Shown here one piece after another: positions 25,771 to 33,992 of a DNA stretch of 51,787 nucleotides. The notes under the pieces were generated by a model. The model was not told the origin of the DNA. It ran no database searches and worked only from the letters and a program-made list of their open reading frames with translations. The stretch is from JBFKOL01 sp041628815 (GTDB taxonomy: Bacteria > Bacteroidota > Bacteroidia > Chitinophagales > Saprospiraceae), in NCBI GenBank assembly GCA_041628815.1, contig JBFKOL010000001.1, positions 1 to 51,787 on the forward strand. The letters run 5' to 3'. A program made the position numbers and the translations under genes. Positions within the stretch are counted from its first letter, which is position 1. The number at the start of each line of letters is the position of its first letter.

Positions 25771-28700
25771 ATGAGTTTCATAATATCCCAAAGCAGTGCG
25801 GGTATCCGCATTGTGCTTGGCATCATTGTTATCTTATGGTACGGCCAACAAGCCCATGCCCAGATTACCGCCAATGCATCTTGCGAAACAGTCACCAATA
25901 GCGAAGAATACGTTGTTAAGTTTAGAAACCTTCCGGCAGGCACCTACCGGGTATGGATTGACAATGCACTGGACACAACGATAATCGCCACCCTTCTCGC
26001 AGACAGTTCTTATTCCACTTCTCAGGCGTTCCTTGATGGCACAAAAACACTGGCCGTCCGACTCATAGATATCACCGTACCTTTGACGCCGGACACCACC
26101 GATTTTGTGGTCCATGAGGCGCTTTGTATCGATGCGGATGGCGACGATGTATTTGATTTTAACAAGGCCACTTGCGATTATACGATGCCACTACCTACGA
26201 ATGGTGTAATCGTTTCGACCGTGGCTCCCTACAATACTTCCAATGTTTACTTGTATGTTTTAGCGGATAGCAATGGGGTGGTCCAAAGTGCCGCCCAGAA
26301 TTATAAAGGACATTTTACCGGACTTGAAAATGGTGTGTACCAGGTGCATGCCTATAATTTTTTGGATACAGCGGAGGCAAACCAGTTTTTGGACAGTCTG
26401 ACAGTCGGAGTGACAGACCTTGACGGATTCAATGTTTCAAGCCCTGCTTGTTACAATTGGTGCGGGTCTGCAAGCTATACGGTGGACTGCGAGTGTCTCA
26501 TCAATATCGATGCCGATCCTGTGGATGTAACAGTCTGTCCTGAAAGCGATGGAGAGTTTTTCGTTGTTACCTCAATTGGTCCACCATTACCCGATGGTGC
26601 AGCGCTCGAATACCAGTGGCAGGAGGATTCCGGCTCGGGGTTTACCAATGTCGCAGATACGGATTCCATTCTTAATCTTACCAATATCGCCTTTGCCGAC
26701 AGTGGTAATATGTACCGCGTAATCATTACGCTGGATGTGGGAGGTACAGATATATGCCTGGACACGAGTGTTGCTGCGACATTGCATGTTTATCCGGATC
26801 CCGTCTTAGCCTCTGATCTTGACAATATGGTCTGTAGTGATGAACCCGGCGGAATCATACTCGCTGTTGCTGCAGGATCTGTGGCAGCTGACAGCTTTGA
26901 CATCGTCTCCATCACTGTTCCGGCGGGACTCACCGCTGATGCGGGCAATGCCTCAACTGGCCGCACTGCACAGGCCAATGTTTTGGCATCGGATATGTTT
27001 ACCAACCAAACTGGCTTCCCGGATACAGTTTTCTACGACGTGGCACCCATTAGTGGCACAGATTGTGTAGGCGATACGACCACTGTATTGCTAATCGTCC
27101 AGCCCGAACCACTCTTCACAAGCAATCTGGATGACGTGGCCTGTAGTGCCGAACCTGTCGGTGTCGTACTTCCATCAAAAGATGACAATGGACTGACAAT
27201 CGACAGCTTTTACGTCTCGCTGAGCATTCCCGGAACACTTTCTGCCGGCACAGCCAATTCAGGACCTACAAAAGATACCCTATTTATAGCATCGGACAAT
27301 TACTCCAACCTCACCGACGACGTAGACACCGTAATTTACACCGTGGCTCCGTTCTCTGACGGGTGCTTGGGGGATTCAATCATCATCAAGGTAGCCATAA
27401 AACCAGAACCAGTATTTGCAGTAAATATGAGCGGTGTGGCGTGTAGTGATAGTGACATAGGTGTCTTGCTGCCTTTGACAGATGACAGCGGTTTGAATAT
27501 ATCGAGTTTCGATATTGATACGGTATATGTTGGTCCGGGTTTAGTACCAGTAAAAAGTACCACCGGTGGCAATATGACGACCATCGACACCATTGCCGGT
27601 GATATGTATACCAATACGGGTCTTGCCGTGGACAGTGTCATCTACAGTGTAATACCTTACGGAGATGGTTGTGCCGGTGATACTTTCTCCATTGTTGTCA
27701 CGATTACACCCGAACCCGTTGGATCAGATCCCACACCTGTGGTCTGTAGTGACGAGGCTCTTTCCATCAACCTCCATGACTTGATCACCAATGGATCCTC
27801 GGTGGATTCATTCTTCTGGCAAGCAGCTGACAATGCCAATGTCGACGGTGAGACGTTGACGACGAGCAACGATACAATTATTACTGATGTCTTGACCAAT
27901 ACGACTACCACAGACCAGGTAGTAGTATACACCGTTACACCGAAGAGCGGTGATTGTATTGGTGACCCTTTTACTGTCACAGTCACCGTTACTCCTGAAC
28001 CAGTCGTAGCATCATTTGATCTTATGGTTTGCAGTGATGAACTATCTGGTATATTACTTCCTGACAGCTCTGACAACGACCTTGATATAGATAGCTTCAC
28101 GATTACTGCAGTGGTTGGTAGCAACCTGGTGGGAATCGCCACACAGGGCACTGGAATGACGGCTCTTGATACATTGGCCGGGGATAGCTTCACGAACAAC
28201 GCTTCAGCTGAAAATGATTCCGTGATTTATACGGTTACACCGTTCAGTGGAGGGTGCGAGGGAGATCCTTTCACCATAACGCTCATTGTGAAACCTGAAC
28301 CTGTATTGAACAGCCCGGCACTGGATGTCACGGTCTGCAGCCAGTCTGCTACCGGGGTTACGATGGCAGTAACCGCGACATCAATAGCTGCCACTTCGTA
28401 CAATATCGTTGCAATTGACAGTTCGACGATAAATTCCGCGGGCGGCAGTCCGGGTACAGGCATCACCAGTGATGCAGCGGAAATATCCGACGACATATGG
28501 GTCAACACCTCCGGAAGCCCGGTCGTGGTCACGTACTATGTTTCACCAATCAGTGCAGAGGGATGCGTAGGAGATACGGCGACAATCCAGGTGACCGTCA
28601 ATCCTGAAGTATTGGTGGATGCGGGTACGAAATCAGGTCCCGTTTGTTCGAATATGGATTCGATCATGTTTGTTGATTTTGACATCATTCCGGCTATCGG

Positions 28701-28947
28701 AGGTGGAGCATCGGAAGGATCCTGGTCTACCAGTGGCGACGGAACCTTTAATGGTGGAGGTGTATTTACGACTTCCACAGCCTACATATTCGGGGCGAAT
28801 GACATAACCAATGGAACGGTAACGCTGACCTTGACTTCCGATGATCCGGCTGGACCGTGTCCTTCGGTGATTGATACGGTAGTCATCGCGATCAATGATG
28901 TTGAATGTGCCACCTTCCCATGGAATGGTGTTGACGAACGCGAATAA
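25771..28947 (+). CDS. Secreted protein with six to seven about 100-residue PKD-like repeats, no sorting domain seen
   Basis: 1058 residues with signal peptide GIRIVLGIIVILWYGQQAHAQ. After an N-terminal region of about 350 residues with several Cys pairs, a tandem array begins. Each unit opens with a (V/A)-C-S-x-E/S motif and closes with G-x-C-x-G-D followed by a Val/Thr-rich strand and PEPV. The openings lie near 26830, 27139, 27440, 27741, 28027, 28332 and (diverged) 28645, a spacing of 286-313 bp. The pattern resembles PKD-like modules of Bacteroidota adhesins; two Cys per unit could form a disulfide. Unlike its neighbours, it ends at FPWNGVDERE, and I see no type-A or CHU_C-like T9SS domain. 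It lies 72 bp upstream of the 1475-aa T9SS protein and probably shares its transcript. Confidence 0.85.
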   Translation: MSFIISQSSAGIRIVLGIIVILWYGQQAHAQITANASCETVTNSEEYVVKFRNLPAGTYRVWIDNALDTTIIATLLADSSYSTSQAFLDGTKTLAVRLIDITVPLTPDTTDFVVHEALCIDADGDDVFDFNKATCDYTMPLPTNGVIVSTVAPYNTSNVYLYVLADSNGVVQSAAQNYKGHFTGLENGVYQVHAYNFLDTAEANQFLDSLTVGVTDLDGFNVSSPACYNWCGSASYTVDCECLINIDADPVDVTVCPESDGEFFVVTSIGPPLPDGAALEYQWQEDSGSGFTNVADTDSILNLTNIAFADSGNMYRVIITLDVGGTDICLDTSVAATLHVYPDPVLASDLDNMVCSDEPGGIILAVAAGSVAADSFDIVSITVPAGLTADAGNASTGRTAQANVLASDMFTNQTGFPDTVFYDVAPISGTDCVGDTTTVLLIVQPEPLFTSNLDDVACSAEPVGVVLPSKDDNGLTIDSFYVSLSIPGTLSAGTANSGPTKDTLFIASDNYSNLTDDVDTVIYTVAPFSDGCLGDSIIIKVAIKPEPVFAVNMSGVACSDSDIGVLLPLTDDSGLNISSFDIDTVYVGPGLVPVKSTTGGNMTTIDTIAGDMYTNTGLAVDSVIYSVIPYGDGCAGDTFSIVVTITPEPVGSDPTPVVCSDEALSINLHDLITNGSSVDSFFWQAADNANVDGETLTTSNDTIITDVLTNTTTTDQVVVYTVTPKSGDCIGDPFTVTVTVTPEPVVASFDLMVCSDELSGILLPDSSDNDLDIDSFTITAVVGSNLVGIATQGTGMTALDTLAGDSFTNNASAENDSVIYTVTPFSGGCEGDPFTITLIVKPEPVLNSPALDVTVCSQSATGVTMAVTATSIAATSYNIVAIDSSTINSAGGSPGTGITSDAAEISDDIWVNTSGSPVVVTYYVSPISAEGCVGDTATIQVTVNPEVLVDAGTKSGPVCSNMDSIMFVDFDIIPAIGGGASEGSWSTSGDGTFNGGGVFTTSTAYIFGANDITNGTVTLTLTSDDPAGPCPSVIDTVVIAINDVECATFPWNGVDERE

Positions 28948-28968
28948 TTCGCGGCATAAAAGGATACA

Positions 28969-28996
28969 GCGGTAAGGGCTCAGATGCCCTTACCGC
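28969..28996. other. Strong hairpin between the two surface-protein genes
   Basis: Perfect 11-bp arms GCGGTAAGGGC and GCCCTTACCGC with loop TCAGAT. No run of T follows on the plus strand (ACTTAAAATAAGG), so full termination is doubtful; it could be an attenuator or mRNA-stability element in the 72-bp spacer. Confidence 0.7.
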
Positions 28997-29019
28997 ACTT
29001 AAAATAAGGAAACTACATT

Positions 29020-32000
29020 ATGAGGGCAGCACATGTCCTTGCGAGGAGACTACATTTGTGTATTATCATCATGTCCGTTACGATATGGTGTGCCGGACAA
29101 GACTTGTACGACCAGGTTTCGTACGAAGTTTTCCCATCATGCACAGGCGTCAAGCCTGCCATCCAGGACCATTACTACATCAAAGTCCGTATAAACGAAA
29201 TCCATAATTCCGACGAAAGTTTCGAGGTGTTGGTGAATGGGACCAGGGAGCTGCAGTTTTATGTACAAGCATCATCTTTGCCCTTTACCCGGGAGATAGG
29301 CCCCTATCCACACAGTGGTACAGGAGGTTTTTACAACAACGTAGTCCTCAGGTCATTGGATTCCGGTTTATCAGATGACCTCTTGGTAGGGGAAGTCGCC
29401 TGCGGATACAAAACACATCTCGGTGATAATATGCCAGGCTACCAGTGCACCCATGAGCAATACGACTTTATAGCCCAGATCGCACCAGAAATCGTTACTG
29501 ATACAGAGATGCCAGAAAAGCAAACTGTTTTCGTCCTGGTAGATGTGAGTTCTAATATCGTGCAAAGAATCAATAAATCAGGTCTGTTCAAGGACTTGAC
29601 TGACCTGATAGAGTATGAGGTGCACGCATTTTCAGTCCCTTACGACTATGCCGATTCATTCATTGCATCGATTCTTCCTGGACTACCCCTGAATTCGGAA
29701 GCACCGGAAACTTGCTACGCTTTTTGCGGTGTTTTCTCCGCTTATATGGACTGTTCTTCCTTTGACCTGGCACTTTCCAAGGAGTTGGCTGATCCTGCTA
29801 TCATTAGGCTGGGCGATACTGTTACCTATGCGCTAACCGTCTTCAATGAAGGACTGGTCACGGCCTACGATATCGTCCTGAGAGACATGATTCCAGAAGG
29901 GCTGTCTTTTATTCCGTCTCTCAACCCTGGGTGGAATGATGATTTGGAATACCATTCCATTGACAGTATTGCCCCGGGCAAGTCTGAAATCGTTTATCTG
30001 TCCTTGTCGGTGGACTTGGTCAGCCCGTTTGTTCAGATAGTGAATGGGGCAGAAATCGTTTTTGGGACGAGGGTCAATGATTCAACGATTCCAACTTTTG
30101 ATGTTGATAGCACTCCGGGAAATGAAGCGATCGAAGAAGATGATCAGGACGAGGTAGAAATCATGGTACTGGAGAATTTGTGCAATGAAACCTTCGATGT
30201 GGGTTACTATGTCCATCCGCCCTGTGTGGATGGAGCCGAAATACGCATCGATGCGATGGTCTATCGCGCAACGTTTCCAATGACCTATGTTTGGGTGAAA
30301 GACGGCAAAATCGTATCATCGGATTCTACCTTACTCATTTCGGACCCTCAACCTCAGGATTATGGTCAATACGGCCTCACAATCCTGGATAAAAATGGTT
30401 GTCAATCAAGCACCTTGATTAATTTCGAGCCCATAGGTAGAGAACCATTTGCCTGTATCAATGAAGTGAATCTCTCCGTGAGCGAGATGTGTGGTGTAGA
30501 ACTAAAATTGTCGTCACTTATTTCGAAAAAAGTCTCTGGGCTTGACCATTACCACTACGAGGTTACAGACCAATATGGAAATGAAGTCGACCTCGAAGAC
30601 TTAAGTGATTACGGGGACGGCGATCAACTTACTATGAGGATCATCAATCCGTGTAGTGGTGCGACAGTATGCTGGATACGACTCAATATAGAATTCAAGC
30701 TTGAACCCCGATTCGCCCTTTATGATGATCCTGTAGTTCTTTCATGTCTTGAAATAAACGGTTATGATGCCTCTTCAGTGATAGCTTCAGCCAACAGCAG
30801 CGGCTTAAACGTACTTTCGGCAGATGGATTTCGTGCAGAGATGGAAGCCCAAACCTGCATAGCCGGATGGGATGTGTTGGCCGTAGACGCTTTTGATGGT
30901 GAATACAACGTCTGCGGCAATAATGTAGCGATGCGTATTTATATCGCCAGCAATGGCCTTGAAAGCTACGCCTTGGATACGGCCTATGTGGTCGTGAACC
31001 CATTGAATATTGACGAACTGATTATTCCTGCCGATCAAAGCAATATATCCTGTACTTCTCCTTTGGATCCCGGTTCTATTCTTGCGGATATCGGCTATGT
31101 CGTAAGCGGTGACACACTGCCATTATCCATCGAGGAGGTCCAATTTGAAAACGGATTAGCTACCCTACATTGTAACCTCGGTATTTCCTACAGTGATCTT
31201 TTGATAACCTCCAATTGTACTTTTGGAGCCAATAAATTTTTGCGTACCTGGAGAATAATTGATTGGTGTTCAGATGCGGTAAGGAGCGAAGATCAATTCA
31301 TTTTCGTCATCGACGAAGAAAGCCCGGAATTAACCACCATACCAGGGGATACCATTCGCATTATGACTGCTCCTTACCTTTGCCGTACGGATGTAGACCT
31401 GGGCGCTCTTCTATTTGTCCATGACCATTGCGATCCGGATCCAGTAGCAGGAATTTCGGGTGAATTGGGAGTTGACTTGAAGGGCCAGGTCAGTGATGTT
31501 CCTCTTGGAACCTATGAGATGGTCCTTTATGCAGAAGATGCATGCCACAACAGGGCCGAGCATTCGTTTGTACTCGTCGTGGAAGAAGCTGATCCTCCTG
31601 CCGTTGTCTTGCTTGAATACCTCGTGGTCACCTTGCACTCTTCACAAACGCTTGATGGTGTATGGATCGAGGCGGGTGAATTTGACGCCGGCAGTCACGA
31701 TTTTGGTTGTGGTGATGTGACTTTCCAGGTTGCCAGGGCATCCGATCTTGTATGGGTTGATATTCCTACTGATGATATAGATATTGCCTTGGGGTGTGAT
31801 AGAGATCCAGCAATAGCGGATAGCGATGCGGATGGATTTCTTTCCGAGGAAGAAATTTTCAGTTCAAAACTACTTGTGTGTTGCATGGATATCGAAAGGC
31901 GGATACCCATAGTGGTAAGGGTTATAGATCGTCATGGCAGGTATGCCTCTGGTCAGGCCATTCTGCACGTTGAATACAAAGAAACGCCCGAAAAATGTGA

Positions 32001-33447
32001 TGACGGAAATCCATGTACCGTAGAGGATGTTCAATATGGGGAATGCCCCTGCAGCGGCAAACCTGATGTGCGAGATTATGATGCGGATGGAATTCCGGAC
32101 TGCCAAGACGATGCAATTTTCATTTGTTATGACGATACGACCCGGTCTGTTACTATGGATGAAGCTGCACATCTCCTTTTGTTAGGGGGAGTGCCGGGGC
32201 CTTGTTCTTCCGACTCACTGGTCGCTTCTATTGCAGGCGAGGTGTATACTCTTTACGGAGAAATGATATCCGGAGTTGTTTTGGACAATTCCGGAAGGGA
32301 TCAATACAGGACTGCGAACGATGGCAAGTATCTCTTCGAGAATATTCAGATGTACCAGGATTATACCATTACAGCCCTTTTGGATGAAGATCCGTTAAAT
32401 GGTGTGTCTGCAATTGACCTCGTAAAGATACAGGAGCATGTTTTAGGTCTGCGCAAATTGGATCACCCACTTAAAGTCATTGCGGCAGATGCCAATGGGG
32501 ACGGCAGGGTATCTGCCTTGGACCTTATAGAATTGCGCTCTGCGATTCTCGGTATTACCGATCGATTCAGAAGCAATACCTCTTGGCGTTTTATAGTAGC
32601 ACGCGATGCACCAACGGAAATGGATTACATATTCCCTTTCACCGAAGTGCTTGAAATCCGGTCGCTGGATAGAAATCGTATGCAAGAAGACTGGATAGGC
32701 ATCAAAATCGGTGACGTGACCGGCGATGCAGATCCTGACAATTATAAATCAAAGTCCCGTAATACAAGAACGCTGACCTTGGCCGTGCCTAATATTAATT
32801 TGAAAGCTGGAAGTGAACATAGAATCCAGGTGTTTATCCAGAACGATTTTGAACTCGAGGGGCTACAATTTGAGCTGGAAATTGGAAACCTGGAGTTGAT
32901 TTCCCTTCAGTCGGGTCAGCTGGATATTGGTACCGACTTATTCGCCTACCATGAAGAATCTTCAAGGGCCATCAGTTTTGTTTGGCACACGCCGATGACC
33001 GTAAAAGACGATGTTCCGTTGTTTGACTTGATCCTAAAAACTAATCGCGAAAGTTATGTGCGTGATGAACTCAAAATTGCGGAAAAGCATACGCCCACCA
33101 TGGTCTATGGGGCATCGGGTGAAGTGCTTGGATTGGATCTCTATTTCACAGACGAGTCTTTTAATCATTCAAATGACAACGAGATCACATTGCATCAGAA
33201 CAAACCCAATCCTTTCAATGGAATGACGACAATCGACTTTTCTCTCCGGTCACCAGCAACCGTTCAATTAGATTTTTATAATCTGGCCGGTGAATTGATT
33301 CATCAATCGTCCGGTGACTACGGTATCGGGACTCATGCTATTCAGGTCACTGAAGCTGACCTGAAAAATACAACAGGCGTGATCTATTACCAGATCTCGG
33401 CGCTTGGTCAGAAAATTACAAGAAGCATGATTGTTGGTGTGCGATGA
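29020..33447 (+). CDS. Giant secreted protein with DUF11-like, dockerin-like and T9SS type-A domains
   Basis: 1475 residues; signal segment LHLCIIIMSVTIWCAGQ near residues 11-28. Around residues 250-370 is a DUF11-like module (LADPAIIRLGDTVTYALTVF then DMIPEGLSFI). The centre has cysteine-rich Ig/HYR-like modules similar to the 1442-aa protein. A calcium-site-like stretch DYDADGIPDCQDDA lies near residue 1025. A dockerin-like pair (GVSAIDLVKIQEHVLG; DANGDGRVSALDLIELRSAILG) is followed by SWRF and IGIKIGDVTGDAD. The chain ends with LHQNKPNPFNGMTTIDF through TRSMIVGVR, a type-A T9SS C-terminal domain. The dockerin-to-end part is strongly similar to that of the protein at 16603-20931. Expected on the cell surface. 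No catalytic motif seen. Confidence 0.9.
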   Translation: MRAAHVLARRLHLCIIIMSVTIWCAGQDLYDQVSYEVFPSCTGVKPAIQDHYYIKVRINEIHNSDESFEVLVNGTRELQFYVQASSLPFTREIGPYPHSGTGGFYNNVVLRSLDSGLSDDLLVGEVACGYKTHLGDNMPGYQCTHEQYDFIAQIAPEIVTDTEMPEKQTVFVLVDVSSNIVQRINKSGLFKDLTDLIEYEVHAFSVPYDYADSFIASILPGLPLNSEAPETCYAFCGVFSAYMDCSSFDLALSKELADPAIIRLGDTVTYALTVFNEGLVTAYDIVLRDMIPEGLSFIPSLNPGWNDDLEYHSIDSIAPGKSEIVYLSLSVDLVSPFVQIVNGAEIVFGTRVNDSTIPTFDVDSTPGNEAIEEDDQDEVEIMVLENLCNETFDVGYYVHPPCVDGAEIRIDAMVYRATFPMTYVWVKDGKIVSSDSTLLISDPQPQDYGQYGLTILDKNGCQSSTLINFEPIGREPFACINEVNLSVSEMCGVELKLSSLISKKVSGLDHYHYEVTDQYGNEVDLEDLSDYGDGDQLTMRIINPCSGATVCWIRLNIEFKLEPRFALYDDPVVLSCLEINGYDASSVIASANSSGLNVLSADGFRAEMEAQTCIAGWDVLAVDAFDGEYNVCGNNVAMRIYIASNGLESYALDTAYVVVNPLNIDELIIPADQSNISCTSPLDPGSILADIGYVVSGDTLPLSIEEVQFENGLATLHCNLGISYSDLLITSNCTFGANKFLRTWRIIDWCSDAVRSEDQFIFVIDEESPELTTIPGDTIRIMTAPYLCRTDVDLGALLFVHDHCDPDPVAGISGELGVDLKGQVSDVPLGTYEMVLYAEDACHNRAEHSFVLVVEEADPPAVVLLEYLVVTLHSSQTLDGVWIEAGEFDAGSHDFGCGDVTFQVARASDLVWVDIPTDDIDIALGCDRDPAIADSDADGFLSEEEIFSSKLLVCCMDIERRIPIVVRVIDRHGRYASGQAILHVEYKETPEKCDDGNPCTVEDVQYGECPCSGKPDVRDYDADGIPDCQDDAIFICYDDTTRSVTMDEAAHLLLLGGVPGPCSSDSLVASIAGEVYTLYGEMISGVVLDNSGRDQYRTANDGKYLFENIQMYQDYTITALLDEDPLNGVSAIDLVKIQEHVLGLRKLDHPLKVIAADANGDGRVSALDLIELRSAILGITDRFRSNTSWRFIVARDAPTEMDYIFPFTEVLEIRSLDRNRMQEDWIGIKIGDVTGDADPDNYKSKSRNTRTLTLAVPNINLKAGSEHRIQVFIQNDFELEGLQFELEIGNLELISLQSGQLDIGTDLFAYHEESSRAISFVWHTPMTVKDDVPLFDLILKTNRESYVRDELKIAEKHTPTMVYGASGEVLGLDLYFTDESFNHSNDNEITLHQNKPNPFNGMTTIDFSLRSPATVQLDFYNLAGELIHQSSGDYGIGTHAIQVTEADLKNTTGVIYYQISALGQKITRSMIVGVR

Positions 33448-33617
33448 TCGCCCCTGGCTGCTTATTCATGAGTGTAAAACAAAGATTTGTCCGGACTTTG
33501 GCCACTTGAAAACGGGCGGGTCAGTGAAGAGTAGTTTCATGGGTCAGGTGAAAATGTGAAAACCATTGCTTTCTTCTTCTTCGATTTCGCAGTATATTAT
33601 TCGACAAAGTTAATCCT

Positions 33618-33992
33618 ATGAAAACTCACCCACGTGAAATCCTGATATTCTATAACCCTGATTCGGCTTCTGATCGCAAGACGGTTGCCTATGCGAAGAG
33701 TGTTTCTCATCATGTAAAATCGTACAGTCACTCCCAGGCCAATGCTACCCCTACCTTATGGAAAGGTATCCTCGACAAACTTGGCTTAGAGCCTAAAAAG
33801 TTGTTTAATAAGGCACTTCCCGAATATCAAAATACGCTTAAAGGCAGAGAATTTAGCATGGAGGGCTGGCTGGATGTCATCCGCAAGAATCCTCACCTGC
33901 TTCGTGCTCCCATCGCTGTCCGGGGTGACAAAGCGGTTTTATGTGAAAGCCCGACGGACATTTTGCGACTTCACTCATTGGAAGAAGATTGA
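33618..33992 (+). CDS. ArsC/Spx-like thioredoxin-fold protein lacking the catalytic cysteine
   Basis: 124 residues. The start EILIFYNPDSASDRKTVAYA aligns with the ArsC-family beginning in which N-P-x-C-S-x-S-R-K holds the arsenate-reducing cysteine. Here that position is Ser16, and the only Cys is far downstream (AVLCES). Other family marks remain: a mid-domain helix, LFNKALPEY, and the late APIAVRGDKAVLCESP corresponding to the R-P-I-v strand. The length is normal for ArsC/YffB/Spx. It is therefore probably not an arsenate reductase; a regulatory or binding role is possible. Its 3' end overlaps the metalloprotease gene on the other strand by 22 bp. Confidence 0.75.
   Translation: MKTHPREILIFYNPDSASDRKTVAYAKSVSHHVKSYSHSQANATPTLWKGILDKLGLEPKKLFNKALPEYQNTLKGREFSMEGWLDVIRKNPHLLRAPIAVRGDKAVLCESPTDILRLHSLEED

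Noticed and set aside
26475..28778. Several long minus-strand frames inside the 1058-aa repeat protein gene
   Set aside because: They recur with the same period as the repeats and are antisense shadows of the coding strand.
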